From contig JAFQCI010000028.1 in assembly GCA_017416505.1 (NCBI GenBank), positions 1 to 31,264 on the forward strand: a stretch of 31,264 nt of DNA. Reading direction: 5' to 3'. The notes beneath the pieces are model-generated. The model was not told the origin of the DNA, made no database searches, and saw only the letters and a list, made by a program, of their open reading frames with translations. Shown here piece by piece: positions 22,165-30,232 of the stretch (within the stretch, counting starts at the first letter, position 1; every line of letters begins with the position of its first letter). The stretch is from Lachnospiraceae bacterium (lineage in GTDB: Bacteria > Bacillota_A > Clostridia > Lachnospirales > Lachnospiraceae). A program made the translations under genes and the position numbers.

Positions 22165-23183
22165 AGATAAAAGATTATTTAAAGGACAGGGCATCATTAA
22201 TTTTATTAATGGTGTTTTCTTTTTTATTCATAGCAATATTTTTATTACTTACAGGAGTTTCTAAAGATATTGTCTGGTTTATTTCTGCGTTTTATTTCAT
22301 GATATTTTTTCTTTATTTTGTTTGTCATTTTCTTTCTGTCAGAAGAAAATGCAGGAAAATAGAACGCACCATGGATTTATTGGAGAAAAAATATTTGATT
22401 GCGGATATTGTGAAGGAAAAAGGAAATCACCAACAACAGTTTTATTGGGACTTGGTGCGAAGGGCATGTAAATCCATGATGGAGGAATTGAATTATCAGG
22501 AAAAACAAAACCTGGAATATAAAGAATATATGGATAGCTGGATTCATGAGGTAAAAACACCGATTACTGCAATTCAGCTGATGTGCGACAATGAAAGAAG
22601 TATAGTGACAGATAAAATAAAGCTGGAAACCAAAAAAGTGGAAATGGACATCGAACGAATGCTTTATTATTCGAAATCAGGGGATACATGGAAGGATTAT
22701 GTGATTGCAAGACATTCCTTATCGGATATCGTGGAAACTTCGATTATGAAGATTTGTCAAATTTTTATTTATCATGGTGTAAAGATAAACATTGAGATAG
22801 AGAAAGAACTTGTTTATACCGATGCAAAATGGAGTTCCTTTATCATTACTCAGATTTTATTGAATTGTATTCAATATCGGAAAGAAGAAGAACCTACCAT
22901 CCATATTTATGTAAAAAAAGCAAAGGAAAGTACCAGTCTTGTGATAGAAGACAATGGACTGGGAATCAAGCCAGAGGAGATAGGAAAGATATTTGAAAAA
23001 GGATTTGTGGGAACCAATGGAAGAAAAAATGAAACCTCAAGTGGTATGGGAATGTTTATATGTAGTAAGCTTTGCGATAAATTAGGAATTGGGCTTCGTG
23101 TGGATTCAGAATATGGAGTATATACAAGGATGATTTTAACTTATGGAGAAGGTTCGTTTTATTTTCCAAAAAAGGAGCAGTAG
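22161..23183 (+). CDS. Intramembrane-sensing histidine kinase, BceS-like
   Basis: 340 residues. Two N-terminal membrane helices (about 12-32 and 37-57) are joined by only a few residues, the hallmark of BceS-type kinases that sense through their transporter. The phosphoacceptor is His129 in SWIHEVKTPITAI. The HATPase domain has DNGLGIKPEEIGKIFEKGF and SSGMGMFI. It starts at TTG, which overlaps the regulator stop (TTGA). It probably senses a cell-wall-active peptide via BceAB. Confidence 0.88.
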   Translation: MKIKDYLKDRASLILLMVFSFLFIAIFLLLTGVSKDIVWFISAFYFMIFFLYFVCHFLSVRRKCRKIERTMDLLEKKYLIADIVKEKGNHQQQFYWDLVRRACKSMMEELNYQEKQNLEYKEYMDSWIHEVKTPITAIQLMCDNERSIVTDKIKLETKKVEMDIERMLYYSKSGDTWKDYVIARHSLSDIVETSIMKICQIFIYHGVKINIEIEKELVYTDAKWSSFIITQILLNCIQYRKEEEPTIHIYVKKAKESTSLVIEDNGLGIKPEEIGKIFEKGFVGTNGRKNETSSGMGMFICSKLCDKLGIGLRVDSEYGVYTRMILTYGEGSFYFPKKEQ

Positions 23184-23265
23184 GAAAAGTATGCGATGAA
23201 AGGTTAGTTTGAGTTACTCTGAATAGCCATATACTGTTAGGTTGCGTAAACAATTTCGATTTAGA

Positions 23266-23301
23266 TTACAAAATTGTAAGATTATTGTAAGTCTGTACTA
23301 T
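23266..23301 (+). promoter_or_regulatory. BceR-type binding box overlapping the promoter of the ABC genes
   Basis: TTACA-AAAT-TGTAA (23266-23279) fits the TNACA-N4-TGTAA pattern reported for BceR-like regulators. A further TGTAA is at 23286-23290. A promoter with TTGTAA (23274-23279), 16-bp spacer and TACTAT (23296-23301) overlaps the box. The leader to 23401 holds no obvious gene. Confidence 0.6.
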
Positions 23302-23401
23302 AGGAAAAAGAGTGAAAATACTTTATTTTAAAGAAAATGATTCTTTTTCAGCTATGAAACAGTAAAAATATTAACGTAAACGCTTTATTAGGGAGGATAA
23401 C

Positions 23402-24166
23402 ATGGCATTATTAAAAATTCAGGATGTTTGTAAATACTATGGAAATGAATCTAATGTAACGAAAGCATTGGATAAGGTGAATTTTGAAATTCAGGAAGGA
23501 GAGTTTGTTGGGATTATGGGAGCTTCAGGCTCTGGTAAAACAACGATGTTAAATTGTATTTCTACCATTGATACCGTAACATCCGGCCATATTTTTTATG
23601 AAAAAACGGATATTACAGAAATGAAAAATACCAAATTGGCGGAATTTAGAAGAAAGAATCTGGGATTTGTATTTCAGGATTTTAATTTGCTTGATACCTT
23701 AACGGTGGAAGAAAATATTTCTCTGGCATTAACCATTAATGGAGAGGAAGGAAAGGACATTGCTAAACGTGTGGAATCCATGGCAGAGGTGTTAGGGATT
23801 CGACACATTTTAGAGCGTTTTCCTTATGAAATATCAGGTGGGCAAAAGCAAAGATGTGCCTGTGCAAGAGCATTGATTCATCATCCAAAACTCATATTGG
23901 CAGACGAGCCAACCGGGGCATTGGATTCCAAATCTGCACAATTATTATTAGAAACGATGGAGAAAATGAATCAGGATATGGGTGCCACTATTTTAATGGT
24001 GACCCATGATGTGTTTTCTGCAAGCTATTGTCAAAGAATTCTATTTTTAAAGGATGGAAGACTGTTTAAAGAGTTGGATGGCAAGGGAAAGAATAGAAGG
24101 GATTTTTACAATGAAATTCTTAATGTGTTAGTTCTATTGGGAGGTGAAGTGAAAGGTGCTTGCTAA
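23402..24166 (+). CDS. ABC transporter ATPase, BceA-like
   Basis: 254 residues. Walker A GASGSGKTT, Q-loop FVFQDFNLLDTLTVEENI, signature ISGGQKQRCACARALI, Walker B LILADEPTGALDS and H-loop VTHD. This is the usual sequence style of BceA/YxdL-type peptide resistance transporters. GGGAGGA precedes the ATG. It overlaps the permease gene by 11 bp. The protein drives removal of antimicrobial peptides or relieves target binding together with the BceB-like permease. Confidence 0.9.
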   Translation: MALLKIQDVCKYYGNESNVTKALDKVNFEIQEGEFVGIMGASGSGKTTMLNCISTIDTVTSGHIFYEKTDITEMKNTKLAEFRRKNLGFVFQDFNLLDTLTVEENISLALTINGEEGKDIAKRVESMAEVLGIRHILERFPYEISGGQKQRCACARALIHHPKLILADEPTGALDSKSAQLLLETMEKMNQDMGATILMVTHDVFSASYCQRILFLKDGRLFKELDGKGKNRRDFYNEILNVLVLLGGEVKGAC

Positions 24167-26135
24167 ATTAGCCATACGGAATATAAAGCGTTCCATCAAT
24201 GATTATGTATTATATATGATTACCATTACTTTGATACTTGCTTTGATGTTTGCTTTTAATTCCATGATGTTTTCGGATTTGATTCTTGGAATGAATGCGC
24301 ATATGTCAGATTACCGGGTTTTGCTGGTATTGTTTTCTATCATTGTTTTGATTGTGGTTTCCTGGTTGATTCATTATATGACAAGATTTATGTTGGAAAG
24401 AAGAAGCAGGGAATTTGGTACCTATTTGATACTGGGTATGGAACATCGGGATGTTTCTAAGATGTTTTTTTATGAAAATATTATATTTGGTATTATTTCT
24501 TTCGTATTAGGGTGTTTTCTTGGAAGTTTTATTTTTCAAGGCTTATTGTTTGTGATATCCACTTTCTTTGGCGAGGAATATAAGATAAAGGCAGACTTTA
24601 ATCTAGCGGCTCTAATTTTAACCATAGTTTATTATTTTTTCATACAATGTATTGTGGTAATTCGCAATCAGAGATATCTGCAAAAACTTAAGATTAAAGA
24701 TTTAATGAATGCCGACAAGGTGAATGAACAGGTTAAGGTAAAGCATGTAAAAAGAAATGTGATTTTGTTTCTTTTATCTATAGTTGCCGGAGTCGTAGCC
24801 TGCAGCAAGGCACCGGTTATTGTAGTAATTATCTGTATGATTCTTTTCATTTATGGTTTTTACATCGGAATATCGGGTATCATGGTGTTACTTATTCAAA
24901 AGTGTAAAAGGTTTAAGTACAAAAAACTAAATGTATTTGTATTCCGTCAACTTTCATCTAAAATAAATACCATGGGATTTACTATGGGAACCATAGCAGT
25001 ATTATTTACCCTGGCGTTATTAAGTAGTAATTATGCCATTGGATTAAGTAATTTTAAGGGTGAAATAGAAAAATATGCTCCTTTTGATATTTGCATTACG
25101 GATTTAGATGCAGGGGAAGACTTTGCAGAAGTAAGGGAGATGTTAAAAGCGGATGGCTGGATAAAAAATGACCTGGTATATAGTATTTATCGCAGTGAAG
25201 ACTCGAAATTTACTGGGATTTTAAAAGATAATCAGGTTTCTGGCGGATATTTTCAGTATGATACTTATATGAGGCTGAGTGATTATAATATTTTAAGAGG
25301 TTTTCTGGGACTAGAGGAAGTAGATTTAAATGACAATGAGTATTTGATTCATTCTGTGGCTTCTGTTTCCAATTATTATGAGGAGTGGCAGAAAGAGAAT
25401 CCTGAGCTTGAAATAAATGGCGAGTTTTATCAATGCAAGGGAGTTTTCGATGAAGATTTTGCCCAAAATGGACAAAATGGAGCCGGATTTATCGTGGTTG
25501 TCCCAGACGCTGTAACAGTGAATATGGAGGTATATTATTCTCAGTATGCCTGTGATACGTTAAAGGAAACAGATAATGACTTATATTTAAAGATTTTAGA
25601 TTATGTTTCTCAGGATGCCGAAAATTGGGCAACTTCCGGTGCAGCTGAGGGTGAATTAGACCATGGTATGGGAATTGACAGTATTTATGTGATTTATGAT
25701 AATGTCATGGTGAAAAATGGTGGTATTGTTTCTGAAGTGGAGGCGGCAATTATTACTGTGGTATCTTCTATTTTTTATGTAGCCTTGGTGTTTATCTGTG
25801 TGGCCCTAACTATTTTAGCGGTGCAGCAGTTAAGCGATGCTGCTAAGTATAAGTTCCGATACAAGGTATTACATCATTTAGGGGTAAATGACCACCAAAA
25901 GTCAAAACTTGTCTTAAAGCAACTGTTGGTTTACTTTGGCTTTCCTATTATGATTCCTGTTATGGTTAGCATGATAATTTCCTTAAAACTGAATCAGGTG
26001 ATGCTAAGCGGAACACAGATACAATCAGATAATTACACTTTTTTTGGATTGGCACTTGTGTTATTCTTAATTGCGTATGGAATTTATTTTAGTGTTACTT
26101 ATATTAATTTTAAACGGAATATTGAAGCAGAGTAA
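24156..26135 (+). CDS. ABC transporter permease, BceB-like
   Basis: 659 residues with ten predicted membrane helices. There are four in the first 240 residues or so, then two more up to about residue 290. A large extracellular domain (about 300-530) lies ahead of the final helices, as in BceB, where it governs peptide specificity. RRSREFGTYLILGMEHRDVSKMFF is the conserved FtsX-like loop. The start is GTG after GGGAGGT, inside the ATPase gene. It forms the sensing and resistance complex with BceA and the kinase. Confidence 0.88.
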   Translation: MLAKLAIRNIKRSINDYVLYMITITLILALMFAFNSMMFSDLILGMNAHMSDYRVLLVLFSIIVLIVVSWLIHYMTRFMLERRSREFGTYLILGMEHRDVSKMFFYENIIFGIISFVLGCFLGSFIFQGLLFVISTFFGEEYKIKADFNLAALILTIVYYFFIQCIVVIRNQRYLQKLKIKDLMNADKVNEQVKVKHVKRNVILFLLSIVAGVVACSKAPVIVVIICMILFIYGFYIGISGIMVLLIQKCKRFKYKKLNVFVFRQLSSKINTMGFTMGTIAVLFTLALLSSNYAIGLSNFKGEIEKYAPFDICITDLDAGEDFAEVREMLKADGWIKNDLVYSIYRSEDSKFTGILKDNQVSGGYFQYDTYMRLSDYNILRGFLGLEEVDLNDNEYLIHSVASVSNYYEEWQKENPELEINGEFYQCKGVFDEDFAQNGQNGAGFIVVVPDAVTVNMEVYYSQYACDTLKETDNDLYLKILDYVSQDAENWATSGAAEGELDHGMGIDSIYVIYDNVMVKNGGIVSEVEAAIITVVSSIFYVALVFICVALTILAVQQLSDAAKYKFRYKVLHHLGVNDHQKSKLVLKQLLVYFGFPIMIPVMVSMIISLKLNQVMLSGTQIQSDNYTFFGLALVLFLIAYGIYFSVTYINFKRNIEAE

Positions 26136-26138
26136 GAA

Positions 26139-26297
26139 GAATAAATGTTACTGTACACTCGTACCTCGTGAACAGTAACGATTCGCAGGCTCATTTAAAG
26201 TTTTGCTTCGCAAAAGGAGCCTACGAACACCTGAATCACTTTCTTACGCACCAAAACAGCAAGTGTTTTGGTGCTGTCTGTACAGTAACGAATAAAT
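26139..26297. mobile_element. 143-bp MITE with 11-bp inverted ends and 8-bp target duplication
   Basis: The element is 26147-26289. Its ends are GTTACTGTACA and TGTACAGTAAC, a perfect 11-bp inverted repeat. GAATAAAT flanks it at 26139-26146 and 26290-26297. Inside are three hairpins: TGTTACTG..CAGTAAC (26147-26179), TTCGCAGGCTC/GAGCCTACGAA (26182-26227, with TTTTGC/GCAAAA nested) and CACCAAAACA/TGTTTTGGTG (26249-26273). It encodes no protein. The ends match the 26-bp mini-elements elsewhere in the window. Confidence 0.8.
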
Positions 26298-26371
26298 ATC
26301 TACCTTTAGATTTCATGAAATCCAAGTATGCAGGGTAAAAAATAATATTAGGAAAGAATCAAAAGGTAGAT
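26298..26371 (+). promoter_or_regulatory. Structured leader of the 2H phosphoesterase gene
   Basis: ATCTACCTTT (26298-26307) pairs with AAAGGTAGAT (26362-26371), enclosing a perfect palindrome GATTTCATGAAATC (26309-26322). The right arm is followed by AAGGTTTTTAAAGGAGG, so the helix ends close to the ribosome site. It may be an mRNA hairpin or an operator. Confidence 0.4.
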
Positions 26372-26394
26372 AAGGTTTTTAAAGGAGGAATAAT

Positions 26395-26922
26395 ATGTAT
26401 CTGATTTCCATTTATTTTGATGAAAGTACAAATAAAAAGTTAAAACAGTATATCCATCAAATTGCAAAGATTACGGGAAATACATATATGCTTGATTATA
26501 ATGTGCCACCGCATATTACCATTTCCTCCTTTTTCTCTGATAAAGAAGAACCTGTAATTTCTATGTTGGAAAAGCAGGCGGAAAAATTAAAACAAGGCTA
26601 TTTGCAATGGGTATCTGTAGGGATGTTTTTACCGAATGTCATTTATCTGATGCCTGTGTTGAATGAATATCTTCATACTATGTCGGTTGGGATATACAAC
26701 CATCTGATGAAACTGGATAATGTGGAAATCAGCAGATGTTACCGCCCATTTCAATGGATTCCTCATACAACGGTGGGGAAGAAACTTTCAAAAGAAGAAA
26801 TGGCAGCAGCTTTTCAGATAATTCAGAATCAATTTGGAGTATTCGATGGGAAAGTAACACATATTGGTCTTGCCAAAACGAATCCGTACCAGGAAATTGT
26901 TTTATTTGAGTTAGATTCTTGA
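26395..26922 (+). CDS. 2H phosphoesterase / 2'-5' RNA ligase-like protein
   Basis: 175 residues with the two H-x-T/S-x motifs of the 2H superfamily: PPHITIS near residue 41 and PHTTVG near residue 123. These supply the two catalytic histidines for 2',3'-cyclic phosphodiester chemistry. The length fits the family. AAGGAGGAA precedes the ATG. It is a single gene followed by its own terminator. The natural substrate (RNA end, cyclic nucleotide or ADP-ribose cyclic phosphate) cannot be told from sequence. Confidence 0.78.
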   Translation: MYLISIYFDESTNKKLKQYIHQIAKITGNTYMLDYNVPPHITISSFFSDKEEPVISMLEKQAEKLKQGYLQWVSVGMFLPNVIYLMPVLNEYLHTMSVGIYNHLMKLDNVEISRCYRPFQWIPHTTVGKKLSKEEMAAAFQIIQNQFGVFDGKVTHIGLAKTNPYQEIVLFELDS

Positions 26923-26968
26923 AATAAAAATATTATATGATGTTACAAAGAAATTTATTAAATAAGGA

Positions 26969-27003
26969 AAAGTTTCTATGCCGAGAGGTATGGAAACTTT
27001 TTT
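26969..27003 (+). terminator. Rho-independent terminator of the 2H phosphoesterase gene
   Basis: AAAGTTTCTATGCC (26969-26982), GAGA, GGTATGGAAACTTT (26987-27000), then further T residues. The stem has two G.T pairs. Confidence 0.85.
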
Positions 27004-27004
27004 C

Positions 27005-27051
27005 TTGACAACTATATCAATGATTGATATACTATATCCATCATTGATATA
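27005..27051 (+). promoter_or_regulatory. PadR promoter with two tandem operators 20 bp apart
   Basis: TTGACA (27005-27010), a 17-bp spacer and TATACT (27028-27033). Operator 1 TATATCAATGATTGATATA (27013-27031) lies in the spacer. Operator 2 TATATCCATCATTGATATA (27033-27051) covers the transcription start. Centres are exactly 20 bp apart, about two helical turns. Confidence 0.82.
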
Positions 27052-27065
27052 AAGGAAGTGATAAT

Positions 27066-27395
27066 TTGGCGAAAATAAGTCCATATGAATCGGAAGAATT
27101 GACGGACAGCATTTTTCTTATTTTACTAGCTATGAAAAATCCCATTCATGGATATGGTTTAATGCAGAAAATAGAGGAATTGACTGCCGGAAATATCTCT
27201 ATCGGACCTGCTACCATGTATACTACTATTAAAAAAATGAAGGCAGTAAACTGGATTAGTGAAACGGAGAATTCTGATTCTAAAATAGTATATAGAATGA
27301 CAGAGAAAGGTTTGCAGGTATTAATGAAAGATTATAAGAGAAGAAAGAGCATTGTTGACCTGGCGGAGAAAGAAGTGGGGGATTTTAATGAGTAA
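27066..27395 (+). CDS. PadR-family transcriptional repressor
   Basis: 109 residues starting at TTG, 8 nt after AAGGAAG. ILLAMKNPIHGYGLMQKIEELT and IGPATMYTTIKKMKAVNWI are the PadR helix and wing signature, with a short C-terminal helix. It probably represses its own operon via the paired operators at 27013-27051. It overlaps the DUF2812 gene by 8 bp. PadR/DUF2812 pairs are common in Clostridia. Confidence 0.88.
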   Translation: MAKISPYESEELTDSIFLILLAMKNPIHGYGLMQKIEELTAGNISIGPATMYTTIKKMKAVNWISETENSDSKIVYRMTEKGLQVLMKDYKRRKSIVDLAEKEVGDFNE

Positions 27396-27900
27396 ATATA
27401 GAGGTTCAAGGGGCTTTGCCATGGCTCCGCAAAAAGATATGAAGATGTTGGAAAAGATGAGTCGTAAAGGATGGCATCTGGAGGGAATGTCTGGCATAAT
27501 GTATAGAATGGAAAAGGGAGAATGCCATGAATACATTTATGACTATAACATGGAAGATGAGATAGATAAGGGAATGTTGTCTTTATACGAAAGCAGTGGT
27601 TGGAAATTGATTTATTCCCAGTCTGGATTTCAGATTTTCCGGGCAGAAAAAGGGACTACACCATTGTTTACGGATACTGAATCGAAAATAGAAGTGTTGG
27701 AGAAGCAACGAAGGCAATTTGCCATTCCCGCCTTGGTTTTTACCATTCTATTTCTAATCAGTGCGTACTTTATGGTTACGCAAGAAGGGATTGCTTTCCT
27801 AATTTTAACGGTTTGCCTGTATTGTTGTAGTGTATTTACGGCATTTCCTTTTATAGGGCTATGCAATCATATTCGAAAAATGAAAAAAGAAGGAAGATAA
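27388..27900 (+). CDS. DUF2812 membrane protein, PadR partner
   Basis: 170 residues. The soluble N-terminal domain has the DUF2812 pattern: MKMLEKMSRKGWHLEGMSG, then YIYDYN, ...SSGWKLIYSQSGFQIFRAE. Two C-terminal membrane helices (about 108-128 and 132-155) follow, with a basic end. Start chosen at the ATG at 27388, within the PadR gene and preceded by GTGGGGGA. Function is not established; DUF2812 proteins are typically regulated by and possibly signal with an adjacent PadR. Confidence 0.75.
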   Translation: MSKYRGSRGFAMAPQKDMKMLEKMSRKGWHLEGMSGIMYRMEKGECHEYIYDYNMEDEIDKGMLSLYESSGWKLIYSQSGFQIFRAEKGTTPLFTDTESKIEVLEKQRRQFAIPALVFTILFLISAYFMVTQEGIAFLILTVCLYCCSVFTAFPFIGLCNHIRKMKKEGR

Positions 27901-27917
27901 AGAGAGGGGAATTGATT

Positions 27918-28157
27918 ATGTGGGAAGAGTTAGGTATTAGTGGTGGAACTGGACTTATTTTGTTGCTTATTTTATTTTTTGTTATCAAAAATGCTGTAAA
28001 AAATGGAATAAAGCAAGCATTTCGCGATATTACAGGAAAAGAAACTTATGAAGATAAACATTGGAAAGAGATATGGAAGGAATATGGATATGATATGGAA
28101 GAAGGGGAAGAAAAGGAGGGTGGAAACGAGGAAAAAACAGTAGATGAGGAAAAATAG
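27918..28157 (+). CDS. Small single-helix membrane protein with acidic tail
   Basis: 79 residues. A short N-terminus (MWEELGISGGTG), one membrane helix (about 13-24, LILLLILFFVIK) and a cytoplasmic region (KNGIKQAFRDITGKETYED) that ends in a very acidic tail (EEGEEKEGGNEEKTVDEEK). I chose the ATG at 27918, after AGAGGGGA; the longer frame from 27861 has no ribosome site. It follows DUF2812 by 17 bp, so it is likely the third gene of the PadR operon. I do not recognise the family with confidence. Confidence 0.65.
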   Translation: MWEELGISGGTGLILLLILFFVIKNAVKNGIKQAFRDITGKETYEDKHWKEIWKEYGYDMEEGEEKEGGNEEKTVDEEK

Positions 28158-28197
28158 AAGAGAAATACGGAATTTTTTTGATTTATAAGAGTAAGTG

Positions 28198-28234
28198 ATT
28201 GTGAAACTATTAAAAAATACTTTAGTTTCGCAAT
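28198..28234. repeat. 37-bp copy of the ATTGCGAAACTA repeat
   Basis: ATTGTGAAACTA (28198-28209) and TAGTTTCGCAAT (28223-28234) form an inverted repeat with one mismatch and 13 bases between. The core is the same as in the elements at 15001-15094 and 30144. Confidence 0.6.
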
Positions 28235-28283
28235 AGCCAATTTGTTAGAGATTAGTAAGGAACAATTTATATAAAAGTGAATG

Positions 28284-28345
28284 AAAATGGAACCGTTGCA
28301 CTAAGAAAATATCATACAATTTTCTATTACGACAGTTCCATTTTT
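28284..28345. terminator. Long hairpin between convergent operons, likely bidirectional terminator
   Basis: AAAATGGAAC (28284-28293) with GTTCCATTTT (28335-28344), extended inside by CGT/ACG and GAAAAT/ATTTTC. T-rich on both outer sides, between the plus-strand PadR operon and the minus-strand genes ending at 28376. Confidence 0.7.
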
Positions 28346-28375
28346 ATAATGACAGGGTTTTATATTTAAGGAGAA

Positions 28376-29206
28376 TCAGGAACCCAAATCTTTCAGTTTG
28401 ATAGGACCACTTAGAACGGTTCTTGACACAACGAGGGATAAGTCTTCTCTGGTTTCTATCGACCATTTTACTAATATCAAGGAACTTTTTTGGAGTTCCA
28501 GGCAGGTAATACATCTAGGATGCACACAGCTTCCGGCATTACAGTAATGAGGACTTTTTAAGTCCAACACAGAACGATGGGTGTGACCGGAAATGATGGT
28601 GGTCTGGTGTTCTTTTGCCCATTCCTCTAAACGCTTTTCTGTTTTTTCTTTTACGGAATAATTTTTTGCTGCACTGGTGGGATCTAAAACTCCAAATTCT
28701 TCTAATGGCTTCCAGAGAAAACGAACAAGGAAACGGGTCAGTTTCCAAAGGGTGGAATTTAAAATTTCAGCCTGATGTCCATGTGTTAGGTGCAGTACCT
28801 TATGTGAAAGGGAATCTTTTAAGATAATTCCCTCATAAAATGGAATATCCAGAGGAAAAGACAGAGATTTCTTTACCATATCATGATTTCCCCATAACAT
28901 ATATAACCGTTTTTTTTGATGAAACAAAGATAAAAGCCAGAATACATTGCTATGGATTTCCTGAATTTGTTTGATATTTGGATTTTCCCATAGTTCATCG
29001 CCATCCCCTATTTCGATATAGGTATAACCTTTTTCGTAATAGTAGTTTAAGGCTGCAAAATATAAATGCTGGTTTTTTAGAAAGTTGTCATTGGAGTTTC
29101 CTATGCCTCTGTGACAGTCGCTCATAAATACAAATCTGGATGAAGGAGAAATAGATAATACAGGTGCATTTTTAAATGCAGAATCCAGTCTTTTTTTATA
29201 TCCCAT
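28376..29206 (-). CDS. Calcineurin-like metallophosphoesterase
   Basis: 276 residues. All five metal motifs are visible in order: MSDCHRG (D-x-H), GDGDELW (GD), GNHD, HGHQ and GHTHR. Between them are helices including a hydrophobic WLLSLFHQKKRLYML. These proteins hydrolyse phosphomono- or diesters with two metals. The HGHQ and NAGSCVHP motifs place it among UDP-diacylglucosamine-hydrolase-like types, though lipid A synthesis is not expected in this host. The start overlaps the stop of the DUF4474 gene (TAATG), so it is translationally coupled to it. Confidence 0.85.
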   Translation of the reverse strand: MGYKKRLDSAFKNAPVLSISPSSRFVFMSDCHRGIGNSNDNFLKNQHLYFAALNYYYEKGYTYIEIGDGDELWENPNIKQIQEIHSNVFWLLSLFHQKKRLYMLWGNHDMVKKSLSFPLDIPFYEGIILKDSLSHKVLHLTHGHQAEILNSTLWKLTRFLVRFLWKPLEEFGVLDPTSAAKNYSVKEKTEKRLEEWAKEHQTTIISGHTHRSVLDLKSPHYCNAGSCVHPRCITCLELQKSSLILVKWSIETREDLSLVVSRTVLSGPIKLKDLGS

Positions 29207-30102
29207 TACTTATAACACCTTTTGGATTTTTTATACTGTTTTGTTTGAAACAGGCGGCGAAAGGCAAAAGGAAGGCAATAGTAAAGGTATAATACTCTGT
29301 CCAAAGAGGAAGAAAAAGGTTTGGTAATCCAAAGGTAAAGTCTGCAAAAGTTCCGATTTTTCCATTGGGAAAAGCGATAACGCAGTCTACGTAGGAAAGA
29401 AAGTGAGCAGGTAGAACAGTTGTCATATCGAAAATGTACCTTGGTACCACAAAGGTAAAGTTCTTCTTGCTTATAGCCTAGCTCTAACAGAGCCAAAACA
29501 AAGGCGTTCATCATTTCTTTGTTTGGAAAGGTAATGCTGACATTCATAGCAAGCTCTGATGGGCTGGAATATTCACCAAGGTCAAAAATAGTGAGCCACC
29601 AATGTCTTTTTCTCATGTTGCCTAAAGTACAGTCCCTTTTGATAAGCTGCATGGAAATTGGAAGCATATCTTTATTTTCAACAGTATGAAATAAGGTAAG
29701 GTTTCTTAAATCTGGGGAAACAATGGAATCACTGTAATAAATGCCGACCTCCCCACCGGTGTTGATGCCATATTGACCTTTCCATAACTGAATTAGCCAG
29801 GTACGGTCTTTGTAGTTAAAGTAAATCGGTTCATTGTCAAATATCATATTGAAACGGGGAGCATAGAGGTTATAGGCTTCAGTATAACCAAATTCCCGTT
29901 GCCAGGCATCGATAGTGGTTGAAAAAATATCTTGTTTACAGTTATAACAGTAACCAAAAGGAGTAATCAATTCTGTCAGTTTTTCACATTTTTCACAGGT
30001 ATTCATATTGCAGATTTTTTGACCTGCTTTTTTCTTTCGTTTATGAAAAAATAGTAATCCAAAGAGAACAAACAGTAATAAGATAAAAAAGAAAAAATAC
30101 AT
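29206..30102 (-). CDS. DUF4474 protein with N-terminal anchor and zinc-ribbon-like cysteines
   Basis: 298 residues. One N-terminal membrane helix (about 3-18), a basic stretch, then CEKC and CYNC pairs (about 37-55) that could bind zinc. The DUF4474 domain follows: WQREFGYTEAYNLYAPRFNM, DNEPIYFNYKDRTWLIQLWKGQYGINTGGEVGIYYSD and LRNLTLFHTVE. The end is basic and Cys/Trp-rich. GGGAG precedes the ATG. The gene overlaps the phosphoesterase gene by one base, indicating joint expression. The role of DUF4474 is unknown; it may act in the envelope. Confidence 0.75.
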   Translation of the reverse strand: MYFFFFILLLFVLFGLLFFHKRKKKAGQKICNMNTCEKCEKLTELITPFGYCYNCKQDIFSTTIDAWQREFGYTEAYNLYAPRFNMIFDNEPIYFNYKDRTWLIQLWKGQYGINTGGEVGIYYSDSIVSPDLRNLTLFHTVENKDMLPISMQLIKRDCTLGNMRKRHWWLTIFDLGEYSSPSELAMNVSITFPNKEMMNAFVLALLELGYKQEELYLCGTKVHFRYDNCSTCSLSFLRRLRYRFSQWKNRNFCRLYLWITKPFSSSLDRVLYLYYCLPFAFRRLFQTKQYKKSKRCYK

Positions 30103-30143
30103 AAACTGCTCCCAAAAAAGATTTACTATATTTTATGCAATAA

Positions 30144-30180
30144 ATAGGCAATTGCGAAACTAAAATATTTTATATGAGAG
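30144..30180. repeat. Partial copy of the ATTGCGAAACTA repeat family
   Basis: ATAGGCAATTGCGAAACTA (30144-30162) followed by AAATATTTTATATGAGAG, nearly the same as 15001-15035. No right-hand inverted end is found nearby. It lies upstream of the DUF4474 gene (minus strand) and downstream of the HAD gene. The rest of 30103-30232 shows no gene. Confidence 0.6.
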
Positions 30181-30232
30181 GGATTGTTTATGAGCCTCAT
30201 GCAAAGTTCATTTTGTTCTTTATTTAATTTAC

